Shown piece after piece: positions 1-7,454 of a DNA stretch of 17,922 nt. This DNA is from Streptomyces sp. NRRL F-4489. Its GTDB lineage: Bacteria > Actinomycetota > Actinomycetes > Streptomycetales > Streptomycetaceae. The notes beneath the pieces were generated by a model. The model searched no databases. It saw only the letters and a list, made by a program, of their open reading frames with translations, and was not told where the DNA came from. The stretch lies in contig NZ_LLZI01000020.1 in assembly GCF_001509485.1 (NCBI RefSeq), positions 1 to 17,922 on the forward strand, written 5' to 3'. Positions within the stretch are counted from its first letter, which is position 1, and every line of letters starts with the position of its first letter. The translations under genes were made by a program, and so were the position numbers.

Positions 1-25
1 ACATCCGCACCCACCCCATACGACA

Positions 26-68
26 ACGTCGGCCTTCAAGACCACAACCAGGTCTTGAAGGCCGACGT
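26..68 (-). terminator. perfect 18-bp hairpin downstream of clgR
   Basis: Positions 26-43 and 51-68 are perfectly complementary over 18 bp around a 7-nt loop (44-50). It begins about 75 nt past the clgR stop. Read on the minus strand the stem is followed by TTGTC, a weak U-rich tail, so termination of clgR is the likeliest role. The stem is long enough to work in both directions, and the gene to the left lies outside the window. Confidence 0.7.
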
Positions 69-143
69 CACGCCAGGCCCCGGATTAACCAACAGCATCG
101 GGCTACACCCACCGGGGCTCTTGGTTCTACGGGACCGAAGTCT

Positions 144-527
144 TCAGGCCGCGACGACATCCACGACGTCGGCCGGGGGCTTGATGGTCACACGCTCCTC
201 CGGCACACCGGCCAGGGACGTGACGGACACCGAATTGAGCTTCGGCCGGACCGGTGCCGGCACCGTGTCGGTCGCGGCCGCGGACGCGGCCAGCTCGGCG
301 AGCGCCAGCTCGTCGCTGACCTCCCGCATCAGCTCGGACATGCGCACATCCAGCGCGTCGCAGATCGCCGAGAGCAGCTCGGAGGACGCCTCCTTCTGGC
401 CCCTCTCGACCTCGGACAAGTAGCCGAGCGACACCCGGGCGGAGGACGAGACCTCGCGCAGGGTGCGGCCTTGGCGCTGACGCTGTCGGCGCAGCACGTC
501 ACCCAGCAGGCGACGAAGCAGAATCAT
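144..527 (-). CDS. clgR: ClgR-type Xre/HTH transcriptional regulator of Clp/Lon protease genes
   Basis: A 127-residue protein with one Xre/Cro-type helix-turn-helix at about residues 8-66 (seen: [20 protein letters not shown]). The tail is Ala/Val-rich and ends in VVDVVAA. In Streptomyces, ClgR is known to activate clpP1P2, clpC and lon, and is itself a ClpP substrate recognised through terminal alanines. The C-terminal Ala-Ala seen here fits that. The ATG is supported by an AGGAGGGA ribosome site at 535-542, 7 nt upstream. It lies 94 bp downstream of cinA in the same direction, enough for its own promoter, and a hairpin follows at 26-68. Family assignment is strong; the name ClgR rather than a paralogue such as PopR rests on length, tail and the cinA/pgsA neighbourhood. 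Confidence 0.85.
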   Translation of the reverse strand: MILLRRLLGDVLRRQRQRQGRTLREVSSSARVSLGYLSEVERGQKEASSELLSAICDALDVRMSELMREVSDELALAELAASAAATDTVPAPVRPKLNSVSVTSLAGVPEERVTIKPPADVVDVVAA

Positions 528-572
528 CGCTGGCTCCCTCCTCGGACCTCGGATGCGGATCCTTCTCGCCCC

Positions 573-629
573 ACCGTACCGCCTTGGGCCGCGGCCGTGC
601 CGGGAGCGAGTACGTGTTCACTCAGGGCT
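573..629 (-). promoter_or_regulatory. possible clgR promoter and ClgR-like box
   Basis: A TAnnnT-type -10 (TACGGT on the minus strand, 573-578) would give a leader of roughly 39 nt before clgR. No good -35 is visible, which would suit an activator-dependent promoter. Upstream, 616-629 reads GTTCAC-N5-GCT on the plus strand, 7 of 9 matches to the GTTCGC-N5-GCG ClgR box as I remember it. It overlaps an imperfect 20-bp palindrome at 604-623 that runs over the end of cinA. Autoregulation is inference only. Confidence 0.25.
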
Positions 630-1158
630 GCAAACATCCCTTCCCCCCGTGTTGTTCCGTATCCTGTGCCCGCCCATTTTCCGTGAGTTCGCTCAGCAGC
701 AGGGCCAGCACGGCGTCGACGGTGTCGCGGCGGATCCGCTCGCGGTCCCCCGCCAGCGCCAGCCGCCGGACCGCTCCGCGCCCCTCGGGCCCCTGGACGG
801 CGACGTAGACGGTGCCCACCGGCTGCCCGTCCTGCGGGTCGGGCCCGGCCACGCCCGTGGTGGCGATGCCCCAGTCGGCGCCCAGCACCCGCCGCGCCCC
901 GGCCGCCATCTGCCGCGCGACCTCGCCGTCCACCGCGCCCCGCGCGGCCAGCAGCGCGCCGTCCACCCCCAGCAGCTCCCGCTTGACGTCGGTGGCGTAC
1001 GCGGTGACCGCGCCGCGCACCACCCGCGAGGCGCCGGGCACCGCGGTCAGCGCGCCGGCCACCAGTCCGCCGGTGAGCGATTCGGCCACCGCCAGGCTCT
1101 GCCGCCGCCCGGCGAGCGCGTCCAGCGCCCCGGCCGCCGCGGAACCCGGCCCGCTCAT
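622..1158 (-). CDS. cinA: CinA C-terminal-domain protein, nicotinamide mononucleotide deamidase (PncC type)
   Basis: A 178-residue protein matching the stand-alone CinA C-terminal domain. This domain deamidates NMN to nicotinate mononucleotide in pyridine-nucleotide salvage. Signature motifs are seen: AESLTGG (residues 25-31) and ATTGVAGP (99-106), followed by QPVGTVYVAV. The N-terminal MoaB/MoeA-like half of long CinA proteins is absent, as is common in actinobacteria. The reading frame stays open far upstream inside pgsA. The start is set at the ATG at 1156-1158 because it overlaps the pgsA TGA as ATGA (4 bp), a classic translational-coupling arrangement, and the protein begins sensibly there. 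The last 15 or so residues are polar and probably not part of the fold. It is the third gene of the rimO-pgsA-cinA set. Confidence 0.88.
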   Translation of the reverse strand: MSGPGSAAAGALDALAGRRQSLAVAESLTGGLVAGALTAVPGASRVVRGAVTAYATDVKRELLGVDGALLAARGAVDGEVARQMAAGARRVLGADWGIATTGVAGPDPQDGQPVGTVYVAVQGPEGRGAVRRLALAGDRERIRRDTVDAVLALLLSELTENGRAQDTEQHGGKGCLQP

Positions 1159-1805
1159 CGCGCCGCGTCCCGCCCGGTCCGCTCCGCCCGCTCCCGGGCC
1201 AGCCCGGCCCGGCGCAGCACCACGGCCTGCCGGACGTAGTCGAGCCCGGTCGCCACGGTCAGCGCGACCGCGACCGCCATCACCCACCAGCGGAAGGTGG
1301 CCAGCGGCCCGCTCAGCACCAGGACGTACATCCCCACGGCGGTGCCCTGCGCCAGTGTCTTGATCTTGCCGCCCCGGCTGGCCGGGATCACCCCGTGCTT
1401 GATCACCCAGAACCGCAGCAGCGTGATGCCCAGCTCCCGGAAGAGGATCACACCCGTGACCCACCAGGGCAGATCCCCCAGCACCGACAGGCAGATCAGC
1501 GCGGCGCCCATGATCGCCTTGTCCGCGATCGGGTCGGCGATCTTGCCGAAGTCGGTGACGAGGTTGTAGGTCCGCGCCAGATGCCCGTCGAAGACGTCGG
1601 TGATCATGGCGATGGCGAAGGCCGCCCAGGCGAACGACCGCCAGGCCGGGCTCGTGCCGCCGTCGTGCATCAGCAGCAGTACGAACGCCGGTACGAGCAG
1701 CAGCCGCAGCATCGTCAGGACGTTGGCGATGTTCCACAGCCCGGCCTGCCGGACGGCCGGCGCGGTGCGCGGCCCCCCGGCGGCGGAAGCCGAGGCTCCG
1801 CTCAT
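1155..1805 (-). CDS. pgsA: CDP-diacylglycerol-glycerol-3-phosphate 3-phosphatidyltransferase
   Basis: An integral membrane enzyme of 216 residues in the CDP-alcohol phosphatidyltransferase family. PgsA makes phosphatidylglycerol phosphate from CDP-diacylglycerol and glycerol-3-phosphate, the committed step to PG and cardiolipin. The full catalytic signature is visible: D70-x2-D73-G-x2-A-R78, then G87-x3-D91-x3-D95. Several hydrophobic segments are present (from about residue 30 and through the C-terminal half). Start choice: the ATG at 1803-1805 overlaps the rimO TGA as ATGA and has GAGGAGG 7 nt upstream. The in-frame ATG at 1826 lies deeper inside rimO with no such site. Some actinobacterial homologues of this family use inositol phosphate, but the PgsA assignment fits the clgR/cinA/rimO context. 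Confidence 0.88.
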   Translation of the reverse strand: MSGASASAAGGPRTAPAVRQAGLWNIANVLTMLRLLLVPAFVLLLMHDGGTSPAWRSFAWAAFAIAMITDVFDGHLARTYNLVTDFGKIADPIADKAIMGAALICLSVLGDLPWWVTGVILFRELGITLLRFWVIKHGVIPASRGGKIKTLAQGTAVGMYVLVLSGPLATFRWWVMAVAVALTVATGLDYVRQAVVLRRAGLARERAERTGRDAAR

Positions 1806-3322
1806 CTGCCCGCCTCCTCGCCGCACTCCGGACCGTCCACGGACAGCACCTCCGCCACGAGGTCCACGCCCTCGCTCGCCACGACCTTTGCTTCGACCAT
1901 ACGTCCGGGCCGCAGGTCCTGGGCGGTCGTCAGCAGCGTGACCCCGTCGGTCTCCGGCGCCTGGTGCGCGGCCCGCCCGACGACGCCGTCGTCCTCGTCG
2001 TCGATCCGGTCCACCAGCACCCGGACGGTCTCCCCGACCCGCTCGGCGGCGCGCTGCGCGGTCAGCTCCTCGGCCAGCCGGGAGACCCGCGCCAGCCGGT
2101 CGGCGACCACCTCCGGGTCGAGCTTGCCGTCGTAGCCGGCGGCCTCGGTGCCGTCCTCGTCCGAGTACCCGAAGACGCCGATGGCATCCAGCCGGGCCTC
2201 GCCGAGGAAGCGTTCCAGTTCCGCCAGGTCGCTCTCGGTCTCCCCGGGGAAGCCGACGATGAAGTTGGAGCGGGCGCCGGCCTGCGGCGCCTTGGTGCGG
2301 ATGGTCTCCAGCAGCTCCAGGAAGCGGTCGGTGTCGCCGAACCGCCGCATCGCGCGCAGCACCCCCGGCGCCGAGTGCTGGAACGACAGGTCGAAGTAGG
2401 GCGCGACCTTGTCCGTACCGGTCAGCACGTCGATCAGACCGGGCCGCATCTCGGCGGGCTGGAGGTAGCTAACCCGGATCCGCTCGATGCCGTCCACCGC
2501 GGCCAGCTCCGGCAGCAGCGTCTCCAGCAGCCGGATGTCGCCGAGGTCCTTGCCGTAGGAGGTGTTGTTCTCGGAGACCAGCATCACCTCCTTGACGCCC
2601 TGCTCGGCCAGCCAGCGGGTCTCGGCCAGCACGTCGGAGGGGCGGCGGGAGATGAACGAGCCGCGGAAGGACGGGATGGCGCAGAACGAGCAGCGCCGGT
2701 CGCAGCCGGAGGCCAGCTTCACCGAGGCGACCGGTTCGCTGCCCAGCCGGCGGCGCAGGGGCGCCCGCGGCCCGGAGGCCGGCGCGACGCCCTCGGGCAG
2801 GTCCTGCGGCGCGGCGGCCGGCTCGGCGGCGCCGGCCTGCGCGTGGCCGGGCAGCGCGACCCCGGCGGCGCCCTGCCGCTCGGCCGGGCTGATCGGCAGC
2901 AGCTTGCGCCGGTCGCGCGGGGTGTGCGCGGCGTGGATGCCGCCGCTGAGGATGGTCTGGAGCCGGTCGGAGATGTCGGCGTAGTCGTCGAAGCCGAGCA
3001 CGCCGTCCGCCTCGGGCAGCGCCTCGGCCAGCTCCTTGCCGTAGCGCTCGGCCATGCAGCCGACCGCGACCACGGCCTGGGTGCGGCCGCCGCCCTCCTT
3101 GGCGGCGGCCTTGAGATCGTTGGCCTCCAGCAGGGCGTCGACGGAGTCCTTCTTGGCGGCCTCGACGAAACCGCAGGTGTTGACGACGGCCACATCCGCG
3201 TCGGCGGCGTCCTCGACGAGCTCCCAGCCGTCCGCTGCCAAGCGGCCTGCGAGCTCCTCCGAGTCCACCTCGTTACGGGCGCAGCCAAGGGTGACAAGGG
3301 CGACGGTACGGCGTTCGGGCAT
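1802..3322 (-). CDS. rimO: ribosomal protein S12 (aspartate) methylthiotransferase RimO
   Basis: A radical-SAM methylthiotransferase of 506 residues that adds a methylthio group to the conserved aspartate of ribosomal protein S12. The N-terminal UPF0004 domain carries the three cluster cysteines C14 ([12 protein letters not shown]), C50 (VNTCGF) and C89 (VGCMAERYG). The radical-SAM cluster is C207-x3-C211-x2-C214 ([17 protein letters not shown]). A TRAM-like domain occupies roughly the last 70 residues. The YADISDR and SFRGSFISR features favour RimO over MiaB. An Ala/Pro/Arg-rich stretch at about 130-197 separates the two catalytic domains. No Shine-Dalgarno site precedes the ATG; a TAGGCT -10 sits 7 nt before it, suggesting a leaderless message. 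The stop is coupled (ATGA) to pgsA. Confidence 0.93.
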   Translation of the reverse strand: MPERRTVALVTLGCARNEVDSEELAGRLAADGWELVEDAADADVAVVNTCGFVEAAKKDSVDALLEANDLKAAAKEGGGRTQAVVAVGCMAERYGKELAEALPEADGVLGFDDYADISDRLQTILSGGIHAAHTPRDRRKLLPISPAERQGAAGVALPGHAQAGAAEPAAAPQDLPEGVAPASGPRAPLRRRLGSEPVASVKLASGCDRRCSFCAIPSFRGSFISRRPSDVLAETRWLAEQGVKEVMLVSENNTSYGKDLGDIRLLETLLPELAAVDGIERIRVSYLQPAEMRPGLIDVLTGTDKVAPYFDLSFQHSAPGVLRAMRRFGDTDRFLELLETIRTKAPQAGARSNFIVGFPGETESDLAELERFLGEARLDAIGVFGYSDEDGTEAAGYDGKLDPEVVADRLARVSRLAEELTAQRAAERVGETVRVLVDRIDDEDDGVVGRAAHQAPETDGVTLLTTAQDLRPGRMVEAKVVASEGVDLVAEVLSVDGPECGEEAGR

Positions 3323-3329
3323 GGGGCTC

Positions 3330-3335
3330 AGCCTA
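3330..3335 (-). promoter_or_regulatory. -10 element of a predicted leaderless rimO promoter
   Basis: On the minus strand TAGGCT ends 7 nt before the rimO ATG, so transcription would start at or next to the A of the start codon. There is no purine-rich ribosome site before the ATG. Only about 43 nt separate the ATG from the strong hairpin at 3366-3410, leaving room for little else. No convincing -35 is visible. Confidence 0.5.
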
Positions 3336-3365
3336 CTTCGTCCCGGAGACCCCCATGGCGCGCAG

Positions 3366-3410
3366 GTCCGCGCCGCCCGTCCCCGGGGCGGCGGGGCGGG
3401 CGGCGCGGAC
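3366..3410 (-). terminator. very stable GC hairpin between rodZ-like gene and rimO
   Basis: Positions 3366-3384 pair with 3393-3410 in an 18-bp stem broken only by a bulged T at 3380, with an 8-nt loop. It starts 17 nt past the rodZ-like stop. There is no U tract, as is usual for Streptomyces terminators. It should uncouple rimO from the upstream gene, in agreement with a separate rimO promoter just beyond it. Confidence 0.7.
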
Positions 3411-3427
3411 GTGCCGGGCGCGGGTCC

Positions 3428-4264
3428 TCAGCCCGCCTGCGGGTCTCCCGGCGTGTAGCTCAGCCGCTCCACCGAACCCTCGTCGCCGACCTTCTTGACC
3501 TCCTTGCCGTTGACGTACAGCTGTACGGCCCCGGCGTTGCCGACCACGAGGTCGATCCGCTTCTTGTCGGTGAACGTCTTGGACTCCCCCTGCTTGAGCA
3601 GCCCGTCCTGGAGGAGCTTGCCGCTGCCGTCCTTGGCGGAGATCCAGCTCTGCCCGTCCTTGGCGGTCACCTTGATCGTGACCTTGTCCTTGGGCAGGCC
3701 GGCGATGGCGCTGTCGGAGGGCGCCGGCCGCGGGGGCTGGGGGGCGCGCGGGTGGATGGTGCGGGCCGGGGCGGGCTTGTCGGCCTTGGCGGTGTCGGCG
3801 GCGACCGGACTGCCCTGGTGCTTGGCGCCGCTGCTGAAGAAGGTGAAGCCGGCGAAGCCGACGACCACGACGATCGCCGCGACCATCGCGGCGGTCCAGT
3901 TCGGGCGGCGCGGTTCGGACCGGATCCGCTCCGCCTCGAAGAGCGGCGCGGCGACGGTCGGGGTGGGCCGGCCGCCGTGTTCGGCGTCGTAGCGGGCGAC
4001 CAGCGGCCCGGGGTCGAGGGAGACGGCGCGGGCGAGCGCTCTGAGGTGTCCGCGCGCGTAGACGTCGCCGCCGCAGCGCGAGAAGTCGTCCTGCTCGATC
4101 GCGTGCACGAGGGGGATCCGCACCCGCGTCGCCGTACTGACCTCTTCGACGGTCAGTCCCGCGGCGATCCGGGCCTGCTGGAGGACGCGGCCGAGCGAGG
4201 GAGGCTCCGGGCCGGCGGAAGGCCGGTCCGCTTCGGGGGAGTTGGGGGAGTTGCCGATGGACAC
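3428..4264 (-). CDS. RodZ-like membrane-anchored HTH protein (HTH_25 plus DUF4115)
   Basis: A 278-residue protein from the chosen start. An HTH_25 helix-turn-helix spans about residues 24-94 (seen: LGRVLQQARIAAGLTVEEVS). A Pro/Arg linker follows, then a single membrane segment at about 124-144 and an external region ending in a DUF4115-type beta domain (about 215-275, seen: WISAKDGSGKLLQDGLL). This is the order seen in RodZ, the MreB-linked cytoskeletal adaptor; whether the Streptomyces protein has that role is unknown here. The start is a GTG at 4262-4264 giving MSIGNSPNSPE. The frame is open up to an ATG at 4372, but that lies upstream of a promoter-like pair at 4305-4335, so it is rejected. 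A weak AAGG precedes the GTG by 8-9 nt. It lies between ftsK and rimO on the same strand, with hairpins on both sides. Confidence 0.8.
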   Translation of the reverse strand: MSIGNSPNSPEADRPSAGPEPPSLGRVLQQARIAAGLTVEEVSTATRVRIPLVHAIEQDDFSRCGGDVYARGHLRALARAVSLDPGPLVARYDAEHGGRPTPTVAAPLFEAERIRSEPRRPNWTAAMVAAIVVVVGFAGFTFFSSGAKHQGSPVAADTAKADKPAPARTIHPRAPQPPRPAPSDSAIAGLPKDKVTIKVTAKDGQSWISAKDGSGKLLQDGLLKQGESKTFTDKKRIDLVVGNAGAVQLYVNGKEVKKVGDEGSVERLSYTPGDPQAG

Positions 4265-4304
4265 GGGGGCGCCTTTCGAGCGTGTAGCCACCTGCTGGAA
4301 GTTC

Positions 4305-4335
4305 AGTCTAGGGGTGTTGCGAAAGGGTCGGGCAA
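4305..4335 (-). promoter_or_regulatory. candidate vegetative promoter of the rodZ-like gene
   Basis: On the minus strand TTGCCC (4330-4335) and TAGACT (4305-4310) are separated by 19 nt, close to the Streptomyces housekeeping pattern (TTGAC, TAGRRT). The predicted start near 4298 leaves a leader of about 34 nt before the GTG. Confidence 0.5.
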
Positions 4336-4355
4336 GCGGGAGAGCGGGGTTTGTA

Positions 4356-4381
4356 CGCCATCGGAACGCCATCGGAACGCC
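4356..4381. repeat. short tandem repeat, 11-bp unit, about 2.4 copies
   Basis: CGCCATCGGAA occurs twice in a row (4356-4366, 4367-4377) and is followed by a partial third copy CGCC. It lies in the ftsK to rodZ-like intergenic space, upstream of the candidate rodZ-like promoter. No function can be assigned. Confidence 0.6.
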
Positions 4382-4385
4382 CCGC

Positions 4386-4418
4386 GGCGCCGCCCCGGGG
4401 CGCGCGCACCGCGGCGCC
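4386..4418 (-). terminator. possible ftsK terminator hairpin
   Basis: GGCGCCGC (4386-4393) is the exact complement of GCGGCGCC (4411-4418) around a 17-nt GC-rich loop. It lies about 83 nt beyond the ftsK stop. There is no U tract, and such GC-rich pairings arise easily at this base composition, so confidence is low. Confidence 0.35.
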
Positions 4419-4500
4419 CTGATCCGCTCCCCTCAACTTGACGTACCGCCAAGGGAAACGGTTGCCCTCCCGCACGGACGAGGGAGCCCGTACGTGCGTG

Positions 4501-7344
4501 CTACTGGGTAGCCTCCCCCCGGATCACCGCCAGCACTCCGTCCAATTCGTCCGGCTTCACCAGGACGTCGCGCGCCTTGGAGCCCTCGCTCGGCCCGACG
4601 ATGTCCCGCGACTCCATCAGGTCCATCAGCCGGCCGGCCTTGGCGAACCCCACCCGCAGCTTCCGCTGGAGCATCGACGTCGACCCGAACTGCGTCGAGA
4701 CCACCAGCTCCGCCGCCTGGCACAGCAGGTCGAGGTCGTCGCCGATGTCCTCGTCGATCTCCTTCTTCTGCTTGCCGCCGACGGTGACGTCGTCCCGGAA
4801 GACCGGCGCCATCTGGTCCTTGCAGTGCTGGACGACGGCGGCCACCTCGTCCTCGGTGACGAACGCGCCCTGCATCCGGACCGGCTTGTTCGCGCCCATC
4901 GGCAGGAACAGCCCGTCGCCCTTGCCGATCAGCTTCTCGGCGCCCGGCTGGTCGAGGATGACCCGGCTGTCGGCCAGCGAGGACGTCGCGAACGCCAGCC
5001 GGGACGGCACATTGGCCTTGATCAGGCCGGTGACCACGTCGACCGAGGGGCGCTGGGTCGCCAGCACCAGGTGGATGCCGGCCGCGCGGGCCAGCTGCGT
5101 GATCCGCACGATGGCGTCCTCGACGTCCCGCGGCGCCACCATCATCAGGTCCGCCAGCTCGTCGACGATCACGAGCAGGTACGGGTAGGGCGACAGCTCC
5201 CGCTCGCTGCCCTCGGGGGTCTTCAGCTTGCCGGAGCGGATCGCGGCGTTGAAGTCGTCGATATGGCGGTAGCCGAACGCCGCGAGGTCGTCGTAGCGCA
5301 GGTCCATCTCGCGCACCACCCACTGGAGCGCCTCGGCGGCCCGCTTGGGGTTGGTGATGATCGGCGTGATCAGGTGCGGAATGCCCTCGTAGGCGGTCAG
5401 CTCGACCCGCTTGGGGTCGACCAGCACCATCCGGACGTCCTCGGGGGTGGCCCGCATCATGATCGAGGTGATCAGGCAGTTGATGCAGGACGACTTGCCG
5501 GAGCCGGTGGCGCCGGCGACGAGGATGTGCGGCATCTTCGCCATGTTGGCCATCACATAGCCGCCCTCGACGTCCTTGCCGAGCGCGACCAGCATCGGGT
5601 GGTCGTCCTCGGCGGCGTCCGCCAGCCGCAGCACGTCGCCGACGTTGACCATCTCGCGGTCGGTGTTGGGGATCTCGATGCCGACCGCGGACTTGCCCGG
5701 GATCGGCGAGATGATCCGCACGTCCGGGGAGGCCACCGCGTACGCGATGTTCTTGGCCAGCGCGGTGATCTTCTCGACCTTCACCGCCGGGCCCAGCTCG
5801 ACCTCGTAGCGGGTGACCGTCGGGCCGCGGGTGAAGCCGGTGACCGCCGCGTCCACCTTGAACTCGGTGAAGACGGTGGTCAGCGCGTGCACTATGGCGT
5901 CGTTGGCGGCGCTGCGGGCCTTGCCGGGGCCGCCGCGGGTGAGCAGGTCCAGCGACGGCAGGGCGTAGGTGATGTCGCCGGACAGCTGGAGCTGCTCGGC
6001 GCGCGGCGGCAGCTCGCCGGACGGCTCGGGCGCCGCCTTGGTGAGGTCGGGCACCGCGCTCTTGGTGAGGTCCGGCACCGGCCCGGAGCCTCCGGTCCTG
6101 CCGCCCTTCCCGGCCGTCCCGGTCTTTTCTGCGGGCGGCTCGGCGCCCCGGGCCGGCGGCACCGCGCCGCTCTCCGCCCCGGGCTCCGCCCCGGTGCCCG
6201 CCCCGCGGTCCCGCCGCTCCCCGGTGATGGCGCCGCTCAGCTCGGCGACCAGCGGCGAGGGCTGGACGCCGTGCAGCACCGCGCCGTCCAGCGCGGCGGC
6301 GGCCGCGGCCGCCACGTCCACCGCGTCCATCGGCCGGTCCGCGGACTGCCCGGCGGCCCGGCGCGGCCGGCGCCGCTTGCCGAGCGCGGCCTCCTCCAGC
6401 ACGGCGGCCTCCGCCGGCACGTCCGGATCGCGCTCCACCGGGACGGGCGCACGCCGCGGTCTGCGCGCCGGCTCCTCACGCCACTCCGCGCCGTACGCGT
6501 CCTCGTCGTACGGATCGCGGTCGGCGGTCTCCAGCAGGCCCAGCCGCGCGCCCAGCGCCCGCAGCCGCTGCGGGATGGCGTTGACCGGCGTCGCGGTCAC
6601 CACCAGCAGCCCGAAAACGGTCAGCAGCACCAGCAGCGCCACCGCCAGGGTCTGCCCGACGGTGAAGATCAGCGGCTTGGACACCGCCCAGCCCACATAC
6701 CCGCCGGCGTCCTGTATGGCGGCGAGCCCGTCCCCGCGCCCCGGGGAGCCGCAGGCCATCGCCACCTGCCCGAGCACGCCGATCACCAGCGCGGACAGCC
6801 CGATGAGGATCCGGCCGTTGGCCTCCGGCCGCTCCGGGTGGCGGATCAGCCGGACCGCGATCCCGCCGAGCAGGATCGGCACGACCAGGTCCAGCCGCCC
6901 GAACGCGCCGGTGACCAGCAGTTCGACGAGGTTGCCGACCGGCCCGGAGAGGTTGGACCAGGTGCCGGCCGCGACGACCAGCGCCAGGCCGAGCAGCAGC
7001 AGCGCCAGCCCGTCCTTGCGGTGCGCCGGGTCGAGGTTCTTCGCGCCCCGGCCGAAACCGCGGAACACCGCCCCGATGGCGTGCGCGGCACCGAGCCAGC
7101 AGGCGCGCACCAGGCGGTAGACCCCGCCGGTCGGCGACGGCGCCGGCTTCGGCGCGGCGGGCTTCCTGGCGGGCGCCTTCTTCGCCGGGGCCTTGCGCGC
7201 GGGCGCGGCCTTCCCGGCCGGGGCTCTGCGCGCGGGCGCCTTCTTCGCCGCGGTCTTCTTCGCGGCGCCCCCGGACTGTCCGGCGCGCGGCTTGGCGGGG
7301 CCTGCCGTGCGCTGGGTTCCCTTGCCGGACGTACGTGAGGCCAT
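4501..7344 (-). CDS. ftsK: DNA translocase FtsK/SpoIIIE
   Basis: A 947-residue septal DNA pump. In Streptomyces it helps clear chromosomes from closing sporulation septa. The first 70 or so residues are a basic tail of AKKAPARK-like repeats. Four membrane segments follow at about 112-127, 152-167, 179-197 and 226-251, then a low-complexity acidic/Ala/Pro linker to about 440. The motor has Walker A GATGSGKS at 611-618 and Walker B LLVIVDELAD with D728/E729. It ends in a winged-helix gamma domain (about 867-947, seen: AELVVSTQFGSTSMLQRKLR) that in FtsK reads polar chromosomal motifs. Start choice: the ATG at 7342-7344 gives MASRTSGKG. The frame is open to 7401, but a TAATCT -10 lies 7 nt before the chosen ATG, so the message is probably leaderless. 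It is the first gene of its own transcript. Confidence 0.94.
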   Translation of the reverse strand: MASRTSGKGTQRTAGPAKPRAGQSGGAAKKTAAKKAPARRAPAGKAAPARKAPAKKAPARKPAAPKPAPSPTGGVYRLVRACWLGAAHAIGAVFRGFGRGAKNLDPAHRKDGLALLLLGLALVVAAGTWSNLSGPVGNLVELLVTGAFGRLDLVVPILLGGIAVRLIRHPERPEANGRILIGLSALVIGVLGQVAMACGSPGRGDGLAAIQDAGGYVGWAVSKPLIFTVGQTLAVALLVLLTVFGLLVVTATPVNAIPQRLRALGARLGLLETADRDPYDEDAYGAEWREEPARRPRRAPVPVERDPDVPAEAAVLEEAALGKRRRPRRAAGQSADRPMDAVDVAAAAAAALDGAVLHGVQPSPLVAELSGAITGERRDRGAGTGAEPGAESGAVPPARGAEPPAEKTGTAGKGGRTGGSGPVPDLTKSAVPDLTKAAPEPSGELPPRAEQLQLSGDITYALPSLDLLTRGGPGKARSAANDAIVHALTTVFTEFKVDAAVTGFTRGPTVTRYEVELGPAVKVEKITALAKNIAYAVASPDVRIISPIPGKSAVGIEIPNTDREMVNVGDVLRLADAAEDDHPMLVALGKDVEGGYVMANMAKMPHILVAGATGSGKSSCINCLITSIMMRATPEDVRMVLVDPKRVELTAYEGIPHLITPIITNPKRAAEALQWVVREMDLRYDDLAAFGYRHIDDFNAAIRSGKLKTPEGSERELSPYPYLLVIVDELADLMMVAPRDVEDAIVRITQLARAAGIHLVLATQRPSVDVVTGLIKANVPSRLAFATSSLADSRVILDQPGAEKLIGKGDGLFLPMGANKPVRMQGAFVTEDEVAAVVQHCKDQMAPVFRDDVTVGGKQKKEIDEDIGDDLDLLCQAAELVVSTQFGSTSMLQRKLRVGFAKAGRLMDLMESRDIVGPSEGSKARDVLVKPDELDGVLAVIRGEATQ

Positions 7345-7351
7345 GGCGACG

Positions 7352-7357
7352 AGATTA
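7352..7357 (-). promoter_or_regulatory. -10 element of a predicted leaderless ftsK promoter
   Basis: Minus-strand TAATCT ends exactly 7 nt before the ftsK ATG, with no ribosome site between. Transcription would start at the start codon. This arrangement is the same as at rimO. No clear -35 is visible. Confidence 0.5.
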
Positions 7358-7428
7358 CAGGCGCCGGAGCGCACGGGACGAGCGCACGGCGCTTCACCCA
7401 TTCGTGTCGCGCGCCGGGCGCGTGAAAG

Positions 7429-7441
7429 GCCGTCAGACGGC
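7429..7441 (-). terminator. small hairpin after osaB
   Basis: GCCGT and ACGGC flank a CAG loop, and minus-strand CTTTC follows. It starts 13 nt past the osaB stop. The stem is only 5 bp, so it is a weak candidate terminator between osaB and ftsK. Confidence 0.3.
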
Positions 7442-7454
7442 TCCGGACGCGCCG

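Noticed and set aside
4265..4372. N-terminal extension of the rodZ-like protein to the ATG at 4372
   Set aside because: A promoter-like -35/-10 pair and a tandem repeat lie inside the extension, and the HTH domain is complete without it.
1964..4441. 825-residue plus-strand open frame across rimO and the rodZ-like gene
   Set aside because: It spans two genes and an intergenic hairpin on the other strand and is a composition artefact.
4438..7338. 966-residue plus-strand open frame opposite ftsK
   Set aside because: It mirrors the ftsK reading frame, is low complexity and has no domain match.
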